NCBI GenBank assembly: GCA_016929335.1
Contig: JAFGIY010000012.1
Location: forward strand, 1-42,195
From: Acidobacteriota bacterium
GTDB taxonomy: Bacteria > Acidobacteriota > UBA6911
Direction: 5' to 3'
DNA length: 42,195 nt
A program made the translations under genes and the position numbers. The notes below the pieces were generated by a model that made no database searches, was not told the DNA's origin, and saw only the letters and a list, made by a program, of their open reading frames with translations. Shown piece by piece: positions 32,780 through 42,195 of the stretch; within the stretch, counting starts at the first letter, position 1, and each line of letters begins with the position of its first letter.

Positions 32780-35700
32780 ATGAGAAAAGCTAAAAAGTCG
32801 TCGCAGCCCGCCCTCGACGCCCGCCGCACACGCTTGGCGGCGGATTCCGAAGAGGATGATGCCCTGACATTGACCGCTTTCCCCATCGTTGGGGCAGGCG
32901 CATCCGCCGGAGGGCTGGAGGCGTTTACAGGACTCCTGCAACACCTTCCCGTCGATACCGGAATGGCCTTCGTCTTTATCCAGCATCTCGCTCCACAGCA
33001 TGCCAGTATGCTGCCTTCGCTGCTTTCGCGAACGACTGCGATGCCGGTGCTGGAGGTTCAGCACGGCATGCCGGTGGAGCCCAACCATGTTTACATCATC
33101 CCGCCCAATACCCTGATGCGCATCGAGGGAGGTGTCCTGAAACTCGAACCTCGGCCGGAAGAACGAGGCGCGCCCAGGCCGATCGATTTCTTCCTCCACT
33201 CCCTCGCGGCGGACCGAAAGGCAGCGGCGATCGGCGTGATCCTGTCCGGCGCGGACTCCGATGGCGCTCTGGGCCTTCGCGCTATACGAGATGAGGGCGG
33301 CATTGCAATCGTTCAAAGTGAGCGTTCGGCAAAACATCCCGAAATGCCGCGCGCCGCTCTCGCGGCCGGAGTCGTCGACCTGATCCTGTCCCCGGAAGAA
33401 ATGGGGGATGCGCTGGAAAGGATCGGAAAACACCCTTCGCTGACAGGCCGCGAGCCGCGGGACGGGGCCGTGAAAAGCTACGCGGATGAAACTCAATTGA
33501 GCGGGATCCTGGCACTCCTGCGGGCTGCCGCCGGCGTGGATTTTCGGGGTTACAAGCGCGGAACGATCCAGCGGCGCGTCAATCGCCGCATGATTCTGCA
33601 ACGGCATCAAGATTTGAAAGCATACCGTTCCGACCTTGAGTCCAACCGTTCGGAACTGCTCGCATTGTACGAAGACATTCTTATCAATGTCACCGGTTTC
33701 TTCCGTGATCCGGAGACCTTCCAGGCGCTCGAAAATAAAATTCTGCCGCGGCTGCTGCACGAACGGCAAAGCGGCATTCCCGTGCGCGTATGGGTGCCCG
33801 GCTGTTCGACCGGCGAAGAGGCTTACACGATCGCAATGTGCCTGGTCGAATCGATTCCGGCATCCTCCGCTCCGGTCCCCATTCAGATTTTCGGCACAGA
33901 CATCAGCGAACGGGGCATTGCATTCGCCCGGACGGCTACTTACCCGGAAAACCAGATAGCCAAACTATCGCCGGAGCGGCAATCGCGTTTTTTTAAACGC
34001 GTGGAGAACGGTTACCAGATCGTTAAACCGCTTCGTGAAATGTGCGTCTTCGCACGCCACAATCTTTTAGCGGATCCGCCGTTCTCTCGTCTCGATCTGA
34101 TCAGTTGCCGGAATGTCCTGATTTATCTCGACTCTGACTGGCAGAACAAGGTGATCGCCACGTTTCACTTTGCCCTGAGGCCGGAAGGCTATCTTGTTTT
34201 GGGTCACTCGGAAGGCCTCCAGCACTTCCCGGACCTCTTTTCGAGGACCGACAACCAGCATAAGTTTTACATCAGGAAGTCCGATCGAGCTCATGTGAGC
34301 ACGGAAATGATTCGCAGGGGATTTGCGGACGAGCAGCCGGGAAACCTTGCCCCTGCGCCGGCTTTCCGCCAGGAAAGGGCGCTCGATATGGAGCTGGAAA
34401 AAGCGGCCGAGCGACTCGTCTTGTCCGAGTACGGGCCGGCATGGGTGATTGTGAACGAAAACTTCGAAATTATCCACTCGCGCGGGGATACCAGCCCTTA
34501 TTTGCAGCTTGCTCCGGGGCGAGCCACCTTTGCGCTGCTGAAAATGGCCCGGGAATGCATCCGGGGCGAGTTGCGGAAATTGCTGGCGAAAGCAAAGAGT
34601 GAAGATGCCTTAATCCAGTCGGCTGTTTTTCGGGAGAGAGATGGGGGCGAGATCCGCAGTATCCGTTTGGAAGTGCGCCGTATCTCCGGTTCAGCAGGTC
34701 AGGGCGGCCGTTTCCTGGTCCTGTTCTTTACCCCAGCGAGCCAAAGGAATGCGCCGCCGGCGCAATCCCGAAGCCCGCGGATGCGCAATAAATCGAGGGC
34801 TGATTCTGCCGATGTAGAGCACCTCAAACAAGAGCTCCTGCTGACGAGCCAGCGCATGCAGTCTCTCATTGATGAGCGCGATTCGGCAAACCAGGATCTC
34901 ACTTCCGCAAATGAGGAGATACAGTCGAGCAACGAGGAACTGCAGAGCATCAACGAAGAGCTGGAAACTTCGAAGGAAGAGCTGCAGTCGAGCAACGAGG
35001 AATTGAACACACTCAACGAGGAGTTGCAGAACCGCAATCGGGAACTGAGCCGTCTCGGAGACGACCTCACTAATCTTCTGAGCAGTACGACTATACCGAT
35101 CTTGATGCTCGACTACGAACTCCGTATTCGACGGGTGACGGCCGCGGCCGAGCAGCTCTTTAATATCCGATCCGGCGACATCGGTCGGCCTATCGGAGAC
35201 ATTCGGCTGCGCCTGAACGTCGATGACCTGGAGCTTTTGGTGCGGCGCGTTATGGAGACGCTGAACGCGGAAGAACTGGAACTGCAGGATTTCGAGGGAT
35301 GCTGGCACCTGCTGCGCGTTCGCCCATATCGGACTGCCGACAACCGGATCGAGGGCGCCGTGCTGGCCCTGATTGACATCGACCAGATTCGGCGAGCACA
35401 AATAAAGGCCGATGCTGCGCGCGATTTCGCCGAGTCGATCGTCGAATCAGTCCAGGCGCCCCTGTTGGTGCTGCGGAGCGACTTGCGGATCAGGGCGGCG
35501 AATCGCGCCTTCTGCGAGTCATACGGGTTGCAGCGTGCGGAAATCGAAAACCGTTTCTTCCATGAGATATGCGGAGGCCGGTGGGACCTGCCCGGGATCC
35601 GGACTGTTTTAGAGCGGCTTCCGGAGAGCAGGGAACCGGTTGAAGGTGTCGAGATTGAGCAGGAATTTGCCGGATTGGGCAAGAGAAATCTCCTGATTAG

Positions 35701-36535
35701 TGCGCGCGGCATCCAGCCTGGTGGTGAGGACCAGATCCTTGTCGCAGTAGCGGATGTCACTGCCCAGAAAAGGTCGGAACACGTTCTGATCGATGAACAG
35801 GAACGATTGAAGCGCAGTCTGGAGTCCGGCGAAACAGCTTTACATGAAAGTGAAGCTGCCTTGTTGCGGGGTCGCAATGAATTGCGGGCGCTGACCGCGA
35901 AGCTCCTGCAAACCCAGGCGGAAGAGCGCCGCCGCGTCTCCAGGGAGTTGCACGACGATTTGAGCCAGAAGATAGCCAAGCTGCAATTTGACGTGGAGAC
36001 GCTGGAACAGAGTCTCCCTACCGATCTGAAGGAAGCGAAGGAATGGCTGCTGAATATCCGCGACGGAGTTGGAACACTCTCCAACGATGTCCGCAGGATC
36101 GCCCATGAGCTTCATCCGTCGGCGCTCGATCACCTCGGCCTTACCGTCGCTTTGCGCACTTGCATCCGCGAGTTCACCGAGCGCGAGGGGATCCCGGTCC
36201 GCTTCACACCTCGTAAAGTGCCGGCCAAAATTCAAGCGGAGGTCGCAAGCACTCTCTATCTCATCGTTCAGGAAGCTCTACGCAATGTCGCCAAACATGC
36301 GGGCAAGACGTCCGTGAGTATCGCGCTGACCGGAGGTCCGAATCGGTTATCCTTATCCATTCGGGACAGTGGAATAGGATTTGATGTAAATTCAGCACAG
36401 GACAAAGGCGGACTGGGCTTGATCAGCATGCAGGAACGCGCGCGGCTGGTCCACGGAGAATTCTCACTCGAGACCCTGCCCGGACGCGGCGCAACCATCA
36501 CCGTCCATGTGCCTCTGGATTCGCAGGGATCTTAG
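32780..36535 (+). CDS. CheB-CheR-PAS-PAS-histidine kinase hybrid
   Basis: Encodes about 1251 residues. CheB methylesterase (about 30-215) with catalytic S42 in GASAGG, IQHLAPQHASML and LSGADSDGALGL; CheR methyltransferase (about 235-510) with YKRGTIQRRVNRRM, INVTGFFRDPETF, VPGCSTGEEAY and ISCRNVLIYL. Then a PAS-like segment (EYGPAWVIVNENFEII), a heptad coiled coil (ANEEIQSSNEELQS), two further PAS domains, and a HisKA_3 kinase with H1058 in RELHDDLSQ and an HATPase domain (EALRNVAKHAG, DSGIGFD, GLISMQERA). The ATG at 32780 follows AAGG by five bases. The stop abuts the ATG of the response regulator, its evident partner. No chemoreceptor genes are nearby, so a non-chemotaxis signalling role is likely. 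Confidence 0.92.
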   Translation: MRKAKKSSQPALDARRTRLAADSEEDDALTLTAFPIVGAGASAGGLEAFTGLLQHLPVDTGMAFVFIQHLAPQHASMLPSLLSRTTAMPVLEVQHGMPVEPNHVYIIPPNTLMRIEGGVLKLEPRPEERGAPRPIDFFLHSLAADRKAAAIGVILSGADSDGALGLRAIRDEGGIAIVQSERSAKHPEMPRAALAAGVVDLILSPEEMGDALERIGKHPSLTGREPRDGAVKSYADETQLSGILALLRAAAGVDFRGYKRGTIQRRVNRRMILQRHQDLKAYRSDLESNRSELLALYEDILINVTGFFRDPETFQALENKILPRLLHERQSGIPVRVWVPGCSTGEEAYTIAMCLVESIPASSAPVPIQIFGTDISERGIAFARTATYPENQIAKLSPERQSRFFKRVENGYQIVKPLREMCVFARHNLLADPPFSRLDLISCRNVLIYLDSDWQNKVIATFHFALRPEGYLVLGHSEGLQHFPDLFSRTDNQHKFYIRKSDRAHVSTEMIRRGFADEQPGNLAPAPAFRQERALDMELEKAAERLVLSEYGPAWVIVNENFEIIHSRGDTSPYLQLAPGRATFALLKMARECIRGELRKLLAKAKSEDALIQSAVFRERDGGEIRSIRLEVRRISGSAGQGGRFLVLFFTPASQRNAPPAQSRSPRMRNKSRADSADVEHLKQELLLTSQRMQSLIDERDSANQDLTSANEEIQSSNEELQSINEELETSKEELQSSNEELNTLNEELQNRNRELSRLGDDLTNLLSSTTIPILMLDYELRIRRVTAAAEQLFNIRSGDIGRPIGDIRLRLNVDDLELLVRRVMETLNAEELELQDFEGCWHLLRVRPYRTADNRIEGAVLALIDIDQIRRAQIKADAARDFAESIVESVQAPLLVLRSDLRIRAANRAFCESYGLQRAEIENRFFHEICGGRWDLPGIRTVLERLPESREPVEGVEIEQEFAGLGKRNLLISARGIQPGGEDQILVAVADVTAQKRSEHVLIDEQERLKRSLESGETALHESEAALLRGRNELRALTAKLLQTQAEERRRVSRELHDDLSQKIAKLQFDVETLEQSLPTDLKEAKEWLLNIRDGVGTLSNDVRRIAHELHPSALDHLGLTVALRTCIREFTEREGIPVRFTPRKVPAKIQAEVASTLYLIVQEALRNVAKHAGKTSVSIALTGGPNRLSLSIRDSGIGFDVNSAQDKGGLGLISMQERARLVHGEFSLETLPGRGATITVHVPLDSQGS

Positions 36536-37186
36536 ATGAAACCACGACTGCTGCTCGCCGATGATCATACTCTGTTGCTCGAAGGAATCCGGCTGATGCT
36601 GAACCCTGAGTTTGATCTGGTGGGAAGCGTGGAGGACGGCCAGGCGCTTTTGGCCGCCGCAAAGACTCTGAAGCCCGATGTAATCCTTCTCGACATATCC
36701 ATGCCGCGTTTGAATGGAATCGACGCGGCACGCCGGCTCAGAAAGCTTTTGCCTTCGGCTAGGTTGATCTTTCTTACAATGCACCAGGACGCCGACTACG
36801 TTGCCGAAGCATTTCGGGCCGGCGCAATGGGATACCTCTTGAAGCGGGCGGCAGCCTCCGAACTGCTCACCGCCATCCGCACCGTATTGAAGGGGAATCA
36901 TTATGTGAGCCCGCTCGTCACACGAAACGCCCTGGATTTGCTGATTTCGTCCTCGAAACCGAGAGGCAAGTTCTCGGATCGCCTGACGCCGCGCCAGCGG
37001 GAGGTCCTGCAACTGGTGGCCGAAGGGCGAAGCCGCAAGGAGATTGCGGGTATTCTGAATATTTCCGTGAAAACCGTGGAGTTCCACAAAGGCAGGCTCA
37101 TGCGTGAGCTCAATTTGCAGACCGTTGCGGATTTCACACGCTATGCCATTGAGCATGGCATCATCGCCGCCGAACGTTCGTCCTGA
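36536..37186 (+). CDS. LuxR/NarL-type response regulator
   Basis: Encodes 216 residues. Receiver domain with acidic pair in LLADDHTLL, phospho-acceptor D53 in ILLDISMPRLNG and the conserved Lys in YLLKRAAAS; C-terminal LuxR helix-turn-helix (LTPRQREVLQLVAEGRSRKE, then ILNISVKTVEFHKGRLM). The start codon directly follows the kinase stop with no gap, so the two form a two-component pair. NarL-type regulators bind as dimers and often need tandem sites, making it one possible reader of the two-box promoters, although its own region has none. A remnant of a similar pair exists at 23170-24357. Confidence 0.93.
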   Translation: MKPRLLLADDHTLLLEGIRLMLNPEFDLVGSVEDGQALLAAAKTLKPDVILLDISMPRLNGIDAARRLRKLLPSARLIFLTMHQDADYVAEAFRAGAMGYLLKRAAASELLTAIRTVLKGNHYVSPLVTRNALDLLISSSKPRGKFSDRLTPRQREVLQLVAEGRSRKEIAGILNISVKTVEFHKGRLMRELNLQTVADFTRYAIEHGIIAAERSS

Positions 37187-37242
37187 GCAGCTGTTGGTGT
37201 GTCACAGGCGAATCGATAGCGATGCCCTGCGACATGAAACTT

Positions 37243-37296
37243 GGAGTGCGGCAGCTTGCTGCCGCTTTTAAAGGCGCAAGCAAGCTTGCGCACTCC
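37243..37296 (+). terminator. Terminator within a palindromic repeat after the response regulator
   Basis: GCGGCAG-CTTG-CTGCCGC (37248-37265) followed by T4 is a compact terminator. It is nested in a larger imperfect inverted repeat, GGAGTGCGGCAGCTTGCT (37243-37260) with AGCAAGCTTGCGCACTCC (37279-37296), the form of dispersed intergenic repeats. The rest of 37297-37486 shows no gene. Confidence 0.65.
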
Positions 37297-37486
37297 AGAG
37301 ACGGCTATTTGGGGCAATAGCGATTCTATTGTTCCAGGCTATTGGTTAAAAGCCCGCAGCTTTTCCTCCAAAATCATGCCCTCGGTCGCGTGCCGGTTAG
37401 CGAAGCGGCGTATCCACGCCCGTCCTCGCTCCATTGCCATGAAATCCTCGTGAGGAATGATGCCTCGTTGCAGGCAAATCAATTGA

Positions 37487-37552
37487 TGAACAATATTGAC
37501 CGGATGCCTGAGCAATATTGAACAGACATGGTAATAATCCAAACAATATTAT
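37487..37552 (+). promoter_or_regulatory. Two-box promoter S11
   Basis: Upstream box TGAACAATATTGACC (37487-37501), downstream box starting TGAGCAATATTGAAC (37509), 22 bp phased; -35 CAGACA (37523-37528), 18-bp spacer, -10 TATTAT (37547-37552). A leader of about 175 bases leads to the zinc-finger protein gene. Confidence 0.82.
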
Positions 37553-37731
37553 GCCTGCATTGGAGCCTCGGGATGAACAGAAGAACAAAATGCCGATGAG
37601 ATGCGGGAAGAACAACCGGTTCGATAGTATGTGGCCGTCATTTGGTAATCCCGAAGCAGATAAATTCCCGGACTGTGCGCAGAAACAATGGACTGCGCCG
37701 AAGCGAACAGAATATGGCCATCGGAGGTGAT

Positions 37732-38019
37732 ATGAGCGCATGCAATTTTGAATTCCTGTTGCAGTTCGTCAACAATCAGTTGGATCCGGACAAGCAAACT
37801 GAGGTCTACGACCATCTGGACCGATGTGATATCTGCCGTGACGCCGTCTACCAGATTTCACGCGATATGGATCGATTATTATTCTTCTATTGCGCCCAGT
37901 TTACGAAACAGAGCGCCTTCCGGAGCCAGACAGTAATAGCAGGGTCCGGACGTGCACAGATGAGCGCAAACGCCCTTGCTCGCCCGGTGACGCGAAGAAC
38001 CTCCAAACGCACATCATAA
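37732..38019 (+). CDS. Zinc-finger (zf-HC2) anti-sigma-like small protein
   Basis: Encodes 95 residues. The N-terminal 45 residues have the anti-sigma zinc-finger pattern C4, H28-x3-C32-x2-C35 (FVNNQLDPDKQTEVYDHLD, then RCDICRD), which in ZAS proteins grips a sigma factor. The C-terminal half is Arg/Ser/Thr-rich with no membrane helix, so it would be a soluble or truncated form. No sigma factor gene is in the window. GGAGGTGAT sits just before the ATG at 37732, a strong site that fixes the start; the frame runs on upstream to 37642. It follows promoter S11. Confidence 0.75.
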   Translation: MSACNFEFLLQFVNNQLDPDKQTEVYDHLDRCDICRDAVYQISRDMDRLLFFYCAQFTKQSAFRSQTVIAGSGRAQMSANALARPVTRRTSKRTS

Positions 38020-38086
38020 TTTTCGCTCGAACAAGCGCATCTTGCAGCATGGATTGCGCGCCAACGAAAGCACAATTCATAGGCGT

Positions 38087-38100
38087 GGTCAAAATTGCTC
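38087..38100 (-). promoter_or_regulatory. Orphan box of the two-box type
   Basis: Minus strand GAGCAATTTTGACC, identical to the S6 upstream box except for the missing leading T, but with no partner box at 22 bp and no -35/-10 behind it. It may be a relic or an accessory binding site for S12, about 80 bases away. Confidence 0.45.
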
Positions 38101-38179
38101 TTGTGGCCAATCCGGAGATCACTCCGGTATATTGATCCGGGCGCTCATAACCCAGCCATTCAATTTCTCCAAAACAGCA

Positions 38180-38245
38180 TGAGCAGTAGAGACCATGCAT
38201 ATGAGCAGTACTGAACTGACACGCCAAGTATCTCCAGGGTATAAG
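38180..38245 (+). promoter_or_regulatory. Two-box promoter S12
   Basis: Upstream box TGAGCAGTAGAGACC (38180-38194), downstream box starting TGAGCAGTACTGAAC (38202), 22 bp phased; -35 CTGACA (38216-38221), 18-bp spacer, -10 TATAAG (38240-38245) followed by AATT. A leader of about 310 bases reaches the gene at 38561. The leader has a weak GGCG/CGCC hairpin with T5 near 38374 that could attenuate, and a stretch (GTGCAGATGGGCGGCAGC) resembling the S2 leader. Confidence 0.83.
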
Positions 38246-38560
38246 AATTATGTATGGCTCGGCCCCGGGTTGAGACCTGAGGGCATGAACTCCGTGCAGA
38301 TGGGCGGCAGCAGACCTAAACACAAGCGGATGAGTCTGCTGTGGATTGGAGGGCGATGTTTTCCGGGCGCCTTTTTAAATAGAGCGGACAAGCGTATGGT
38401 GGAGAGAATCAAAGCGCGCGACATTCGGATCGATGAGAGTATGTTTGGACCGGAATCCTGCCGGTTCAAAACCGAGTCCTTGTCCAAGGGATGGAGATTA
38501 GTTTGGAATTTTACTGTTTGTGAATGTGCTCAAAGAATCTGCAAAGCGGGATGGAATCCA

Positions 38561-39319
38561 ATGTATGCGGCTGTGCGACCGCAAATCGTAGGGTTGCTTT
38601 TCCTTTGTTTCGTCGCTGCGGTGGTCTGTGCATCGGCCCAGACCGCGGGAATGCCCCCAACCGTGGAGACCATTATAGCCCGCATGGCAAAAGCCCGGTC
38701 TGATAACCAAGCCCGCTTCCGTCCTTATACCGTCACGCGCGATTACAAGTTGTTTGGCAAAGAAAGAGAGAAAACCAAAGCCCAGGTGATTGCCGATATA
38801 ATTTTCATTCCGCCGAACTCCAAACGCTTTGCCATCCAGAAGACTAACGGCACCGGTTTTGGAGAGAGAGTTGTTCGCCGAATGCTGACAGGTGAGGTGG
38901 AAATTGCGAAGGATTACAACGCAACCGAATTCTCGCCGGACAATTATGATTTTCGCTTCATCGGCGAGGAACATGCAAACGGCCAACCCTGTTATGTACT
39001 CGAGCTTATTCCAAAGCGTAAAGAAAAGAATCTGCTCCGCGGGAGCCTCTGGGTTGATGCCGACACTTACCTGCCTCGCAGGGCCGAGGGCGAGCCTGCG
39101 AAGAATCCCTCCTGGTGGGTAAGAAACACCAGCATCGCGCTTTTCTACGAAGATGTCGGGGGAATGTGGCTGCAGACGGCTTTGGAGGGCAAAGCCACCG
39201 TCAGGCTATTCGGCTCGTTCACGGTTGTTTCCAGCGACTTGAAATATGAGATCGGCCAATTCGTTGCGGTCAACTCCGCGATCCGGGCCAAGTACTCCGG
39301 GCGCACTCATGAGCAATAG
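38561..39319 (+). CDS. Exported LolA-fold-like protein (outer-membrane lipoprotein-sorting family)
   Basis: Encodes 252 residues. Signal peptide with hydrophobic core IVGLLFLCFVAAVVCASAQ (cleavage near ASAQ). The mature part resembles outer-membrane lipoprotein-sorting-type proteins of LolA/LolB fold: TVETIIARMAKARSDNQARF at the start, FIPPNSKRFAIQKTNG, YDFRFIGEEHANGQPCYVLE, then SLWVDADTYLPRRAEGE, a typical beta-strand series for binding lipid. The frame opens far upstream through promoter S12, so the ATG at 38561, before the signal peptide, is the realistic start (GCGGGATGGAA lies ahead). The stop codon is inside the upstream box of S13, the groES promoter. Confidence 0.82.
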   Translation: MYAAVRPQIVGLLFLCFVAAVVCASAQTAGMPPTVETIIARMAKARSDNQARFRPYTVTRDYKLFGKEREKTKAQVIADIIFIPPNSKRFAIQKTNGTGFGERVVRRMLTGEVEIAKDYNATEFSPDNYDFRFIGEEHANGQPCYVLELIPKRKEKNLLRGSLWVDADTYLPRRAEGEPAKNPSWWVRNTSIALFYEDVGGMWLQTALEGKATVRLFGSFTVVSSDLKYEIGQFVAVNSAIRAKYSGRTHEQ

Positions 39320-39374
39320 TGATCATAGATGTGAGCAATATTGACCCGACACCCGGGTCCCGTACACGTATCAT
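39310..39374 (+). promoter_or_regulatory. Two-box promoter S13 of groESL
   Basis: Upstream box TGAGCAATAGTGATC (39310-39324), downstream box starting TGAGCAATATTGACC (39332), 22 bp phased; -35 CCGACA (39346-39351), 17-bp spacer, -10 TATCAT (39369-39374). The groES start is 76 bases downstream. No CIRCE inverted repeat (TTAGCACTC-N9-GAGTGCTAA) was seen between here and groES. Confidence 0.8.
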
Positions 39375-39449
39375 CATAGCGGCATTCAGGCTCGATGAAA
39401 GAAGTTTACACTTGATCATATATAGTCTTGATAAAAAGGGAGATTGGAT

Positions 39450-41427
<1,978 letters not shown>

Positions 41428-41794
41428 TCCGGATTAATCCCTTTAGAGCAAAAGAAGGAAAACCAGGTGAATCCCGTTAAGCTTCCCGGAAGAAAATCCT
41501 TCCGGACCGCGGATAGGTCTATGAGACGAAGGATATAAGAGTATGGCACGAGGTGAAGTGTTTATAACCTTTACCCAGTGCGGCGCCCAGTTGCGCATTC
41601 CCGTCACAATTCTGCAACATAACAATTTTCACTTGCTCCCGGAGCGGCAATCCCATCCCGTTGGCCGCGGTTAAAATGGCCGGAGATAATGGGAGCCAAC
41701 CTCCGTCCCGCGCCATTCCGAAATCGTTGGCATTTTACATCCAGCGCGGCGATTGAGGTGGTGATTTTGAATACACCTATGGTGCAACCGGCTC
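41428..41794. other. Intergenic region after groEL
   Basis: Contains a perfect stem CCGGAAG-AAAATC-CTTCCGG (41486-41505) without a T run, possibly a weak transcript end for groESL. Short frames on both strands (for example 41519-41716 on the minus strand) lack ribosome-binding sites and recognisable motifs. No gene is supported. Confidence 0.4.
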
Positions 41795-42114
41795 GTGATA
41801 GGGAGATTTGCCGCAGCAGTGGTGGTGCTGATCGCAGTGTTTGCGGTGGTGATGTCGATGCAAGCTGAGAGGATCGCGGACAGCCATCCCTTTCCGAGGA
41901 TTACCACAGGCAGGCACTCACTTTAGCCGAAAGACAGTACGGTGAAAATATCCCGGAGGTGGCGGACTATTTTCAAAGATTTGGAATTACTCTAACGCAA
42001 GAGAGCATGTTCTCTGAAGCTGAGGCAAACCTGCGAAAGCTGGAGAAAGAGACACTCTGGCAGCTGTATATCATGCGGATGGGGGCTCATCAGCTGTTCC
42101 GCGAATTTGAGTGA
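41795..42114 (+). pseudogene. Frame-disrupted TPR-protein remnant
   Basis: From a GTG at 41795 one frame gives a signal-peptide-like start (GRFAAAVVVLIAVFAVVMSM, then QAERIAD) and stops near 41924. A second frame, open from about 41866 with no start codon, reads EDYHRQALTLAERQYGENIP, then EVADYFQRFGITLTQESMF, then SEAEANLRKLEKETLW, and ends at 42114. That is a kinesin-light-chain-style TPR pair. The likely history is an exported TPR protein broken by a frameshift near 41866-41900. A sequencing indel is possible. Confidence 0.4.
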
Positions 42115-42118
42115 TCGA

Positions 42119-42170
42119 CCACGGCTAGAAGCCGTGGCTTCAGCCTGCCCCGCACAGCGGGGCGCTTTTT
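42119..42170 (+). terminator. Double hairpin with T run
   Basis: CCACGGCT-AGA-AGCCGTGG (42119-42137) is followed by GCCCCGC-ACA-GCGGGGC (42147-42163), GC and T5 (42166-42170), a strong rho-independent terminator. The first hairpin resembles the subterminal hairpins of IS200/IS605-type elements, but no transposase is in view. Confidence 0.7.
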
Positions 42171-42176
42171 GATATC

Positions 42177-42195
42177 TCGGGGTCGGGGTCGGTAT
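42177..42195. repeat. GGGGTC/GGTATC element, copy 3 (cut by the window end)
   Basis: TCGGGGTCGGGGTCGGTAT matches the left arm of the elements at 2989 and 27707. Its right arm would lie beyond the window. Confidence 0.6.

Noticed and set aside
38195..38560. Start of the LolA-like gene at 38195
   Set aside because: That start lies inside the downstream part of promoter S12 and precedes the signal peptide by more than 120 residues of non-conserved sequence.
12068..39374. CRP or FNR palindromes within the two-box elements
   Set aside because: Neither TGTGA-N6-TCACA nor TTGAT-N4-ATCAA is present; the boxes are direct repeats with only a short symmetric CAATATTG core in some copies.
11831..39374. 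The repeated TGAGCA boxes as a CRISPR array or transposon ends
   Set aside because: Copies are dispersed, oriented toward genes, not regularly spaced and each is tied to -35/-10 hexamers; no cas genes or transposase seen.
39353..39449. CIRCE/HrcA operator before groES
   Set aside because: No TTAGCACTC-N9-GAGTGCTAA-like inverted repeat is present.
41519..41716. Minus-strand frame of 65 codons after groEL
   Set aside because: No ribosome-binding site, no recognisable motif; left as intergenic.
42119..42137. IS200/IS605 element
   Set aside because: Only a hairpin resembling the ends is present; no transposase gene within the window.

Overview
The window looks like a chromosomal segment of a diderm, moderately GC-rich bacterium, most likely an Acidobacteriota member. 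Reasons: a secreted VWA protein of the acidobacterial 'VWFA-related' type (14977-16005), a GroEL with a GGM-type tail, a very large cyclic beta-glucan synthase, and a CheB-CheR-PAS-kinase hybrid. No rRNA, tRNA, CRISPR array, intact transposase or phage gene was seen.

Layout. 1-2803: end of a chaperone operon (dnaK 3' end, grpE, a dnaJ with half a zinc finger, cbpM-like) and a small orphan gene. 3101-11794 (-): a 2897-residue cyclic beta-1,2-glucan synthase. 12068-12395: a promoter followed by a strongly folded RNA with no convincing protein gene. 12529-14143 (-): three secreted or lipoprotein genes. 14271-16951 (-): an LPQTA-tailed surface protein, a VWA protein and a class D-like sortase. 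17497-19786 (-): a DksA/TraR-like protein and a PAS-GGDEF-EAL protein. 20377-27656: two B12-binding radical SAM proteins, a Crp-family regulator, small stress-type membrane proteins (Thivi_2564-like, lmo0937-like, YtxH-like) and a decayed CheR/PAS/receiver fusion. 28072-32545: second Crp paralogue, KaiC, two KaiB proteins and a PAS histidine kinase. 32780-37186: CheB-CheR-PAS-PAS-kinase plus a LuxR-type response regulator. 37732-39319: a zinc-finger anti-sigma-like protein and a LolA-fold-like secreted protein. 39450-41427: groES-groEL. The end holds a broken TPR gene and repeats.

The main discovery candidate is a promoter architecture repeated throughout the non-coding DNA. Two direct boxes, consensus TGAGCA-N5-GA(C/A)C, start exactly 22 bp apart. 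The downstream box runs into a -35 hexamer (CTGACA-like), followed after 16-18 bp by a -10 (TATAAG/TATAAA). I count 12 complete copies, one with only the downstream box, one diverged copy and one orphan box, in both orientations. In each complete copy the promoter points at a gene, operon or the candidate RNA. The boxes appear to tie together the glucan synthase, sortase operon, cyclic-di-GMP protein, radical SAM genes, one Crp paralogue, stress membrane proteins and groESL as one regulon. No matching regulator is obvious; the Crp paralogues and the LuxR-type regulator are local candidates only.

Other layers are several families of intergenic inverted repeats (GGGGTC/GGTATC elements, 30-bp and 19-bp-arm hairpins, GC-rich palindromes), some of which sit where terminators would be expected.
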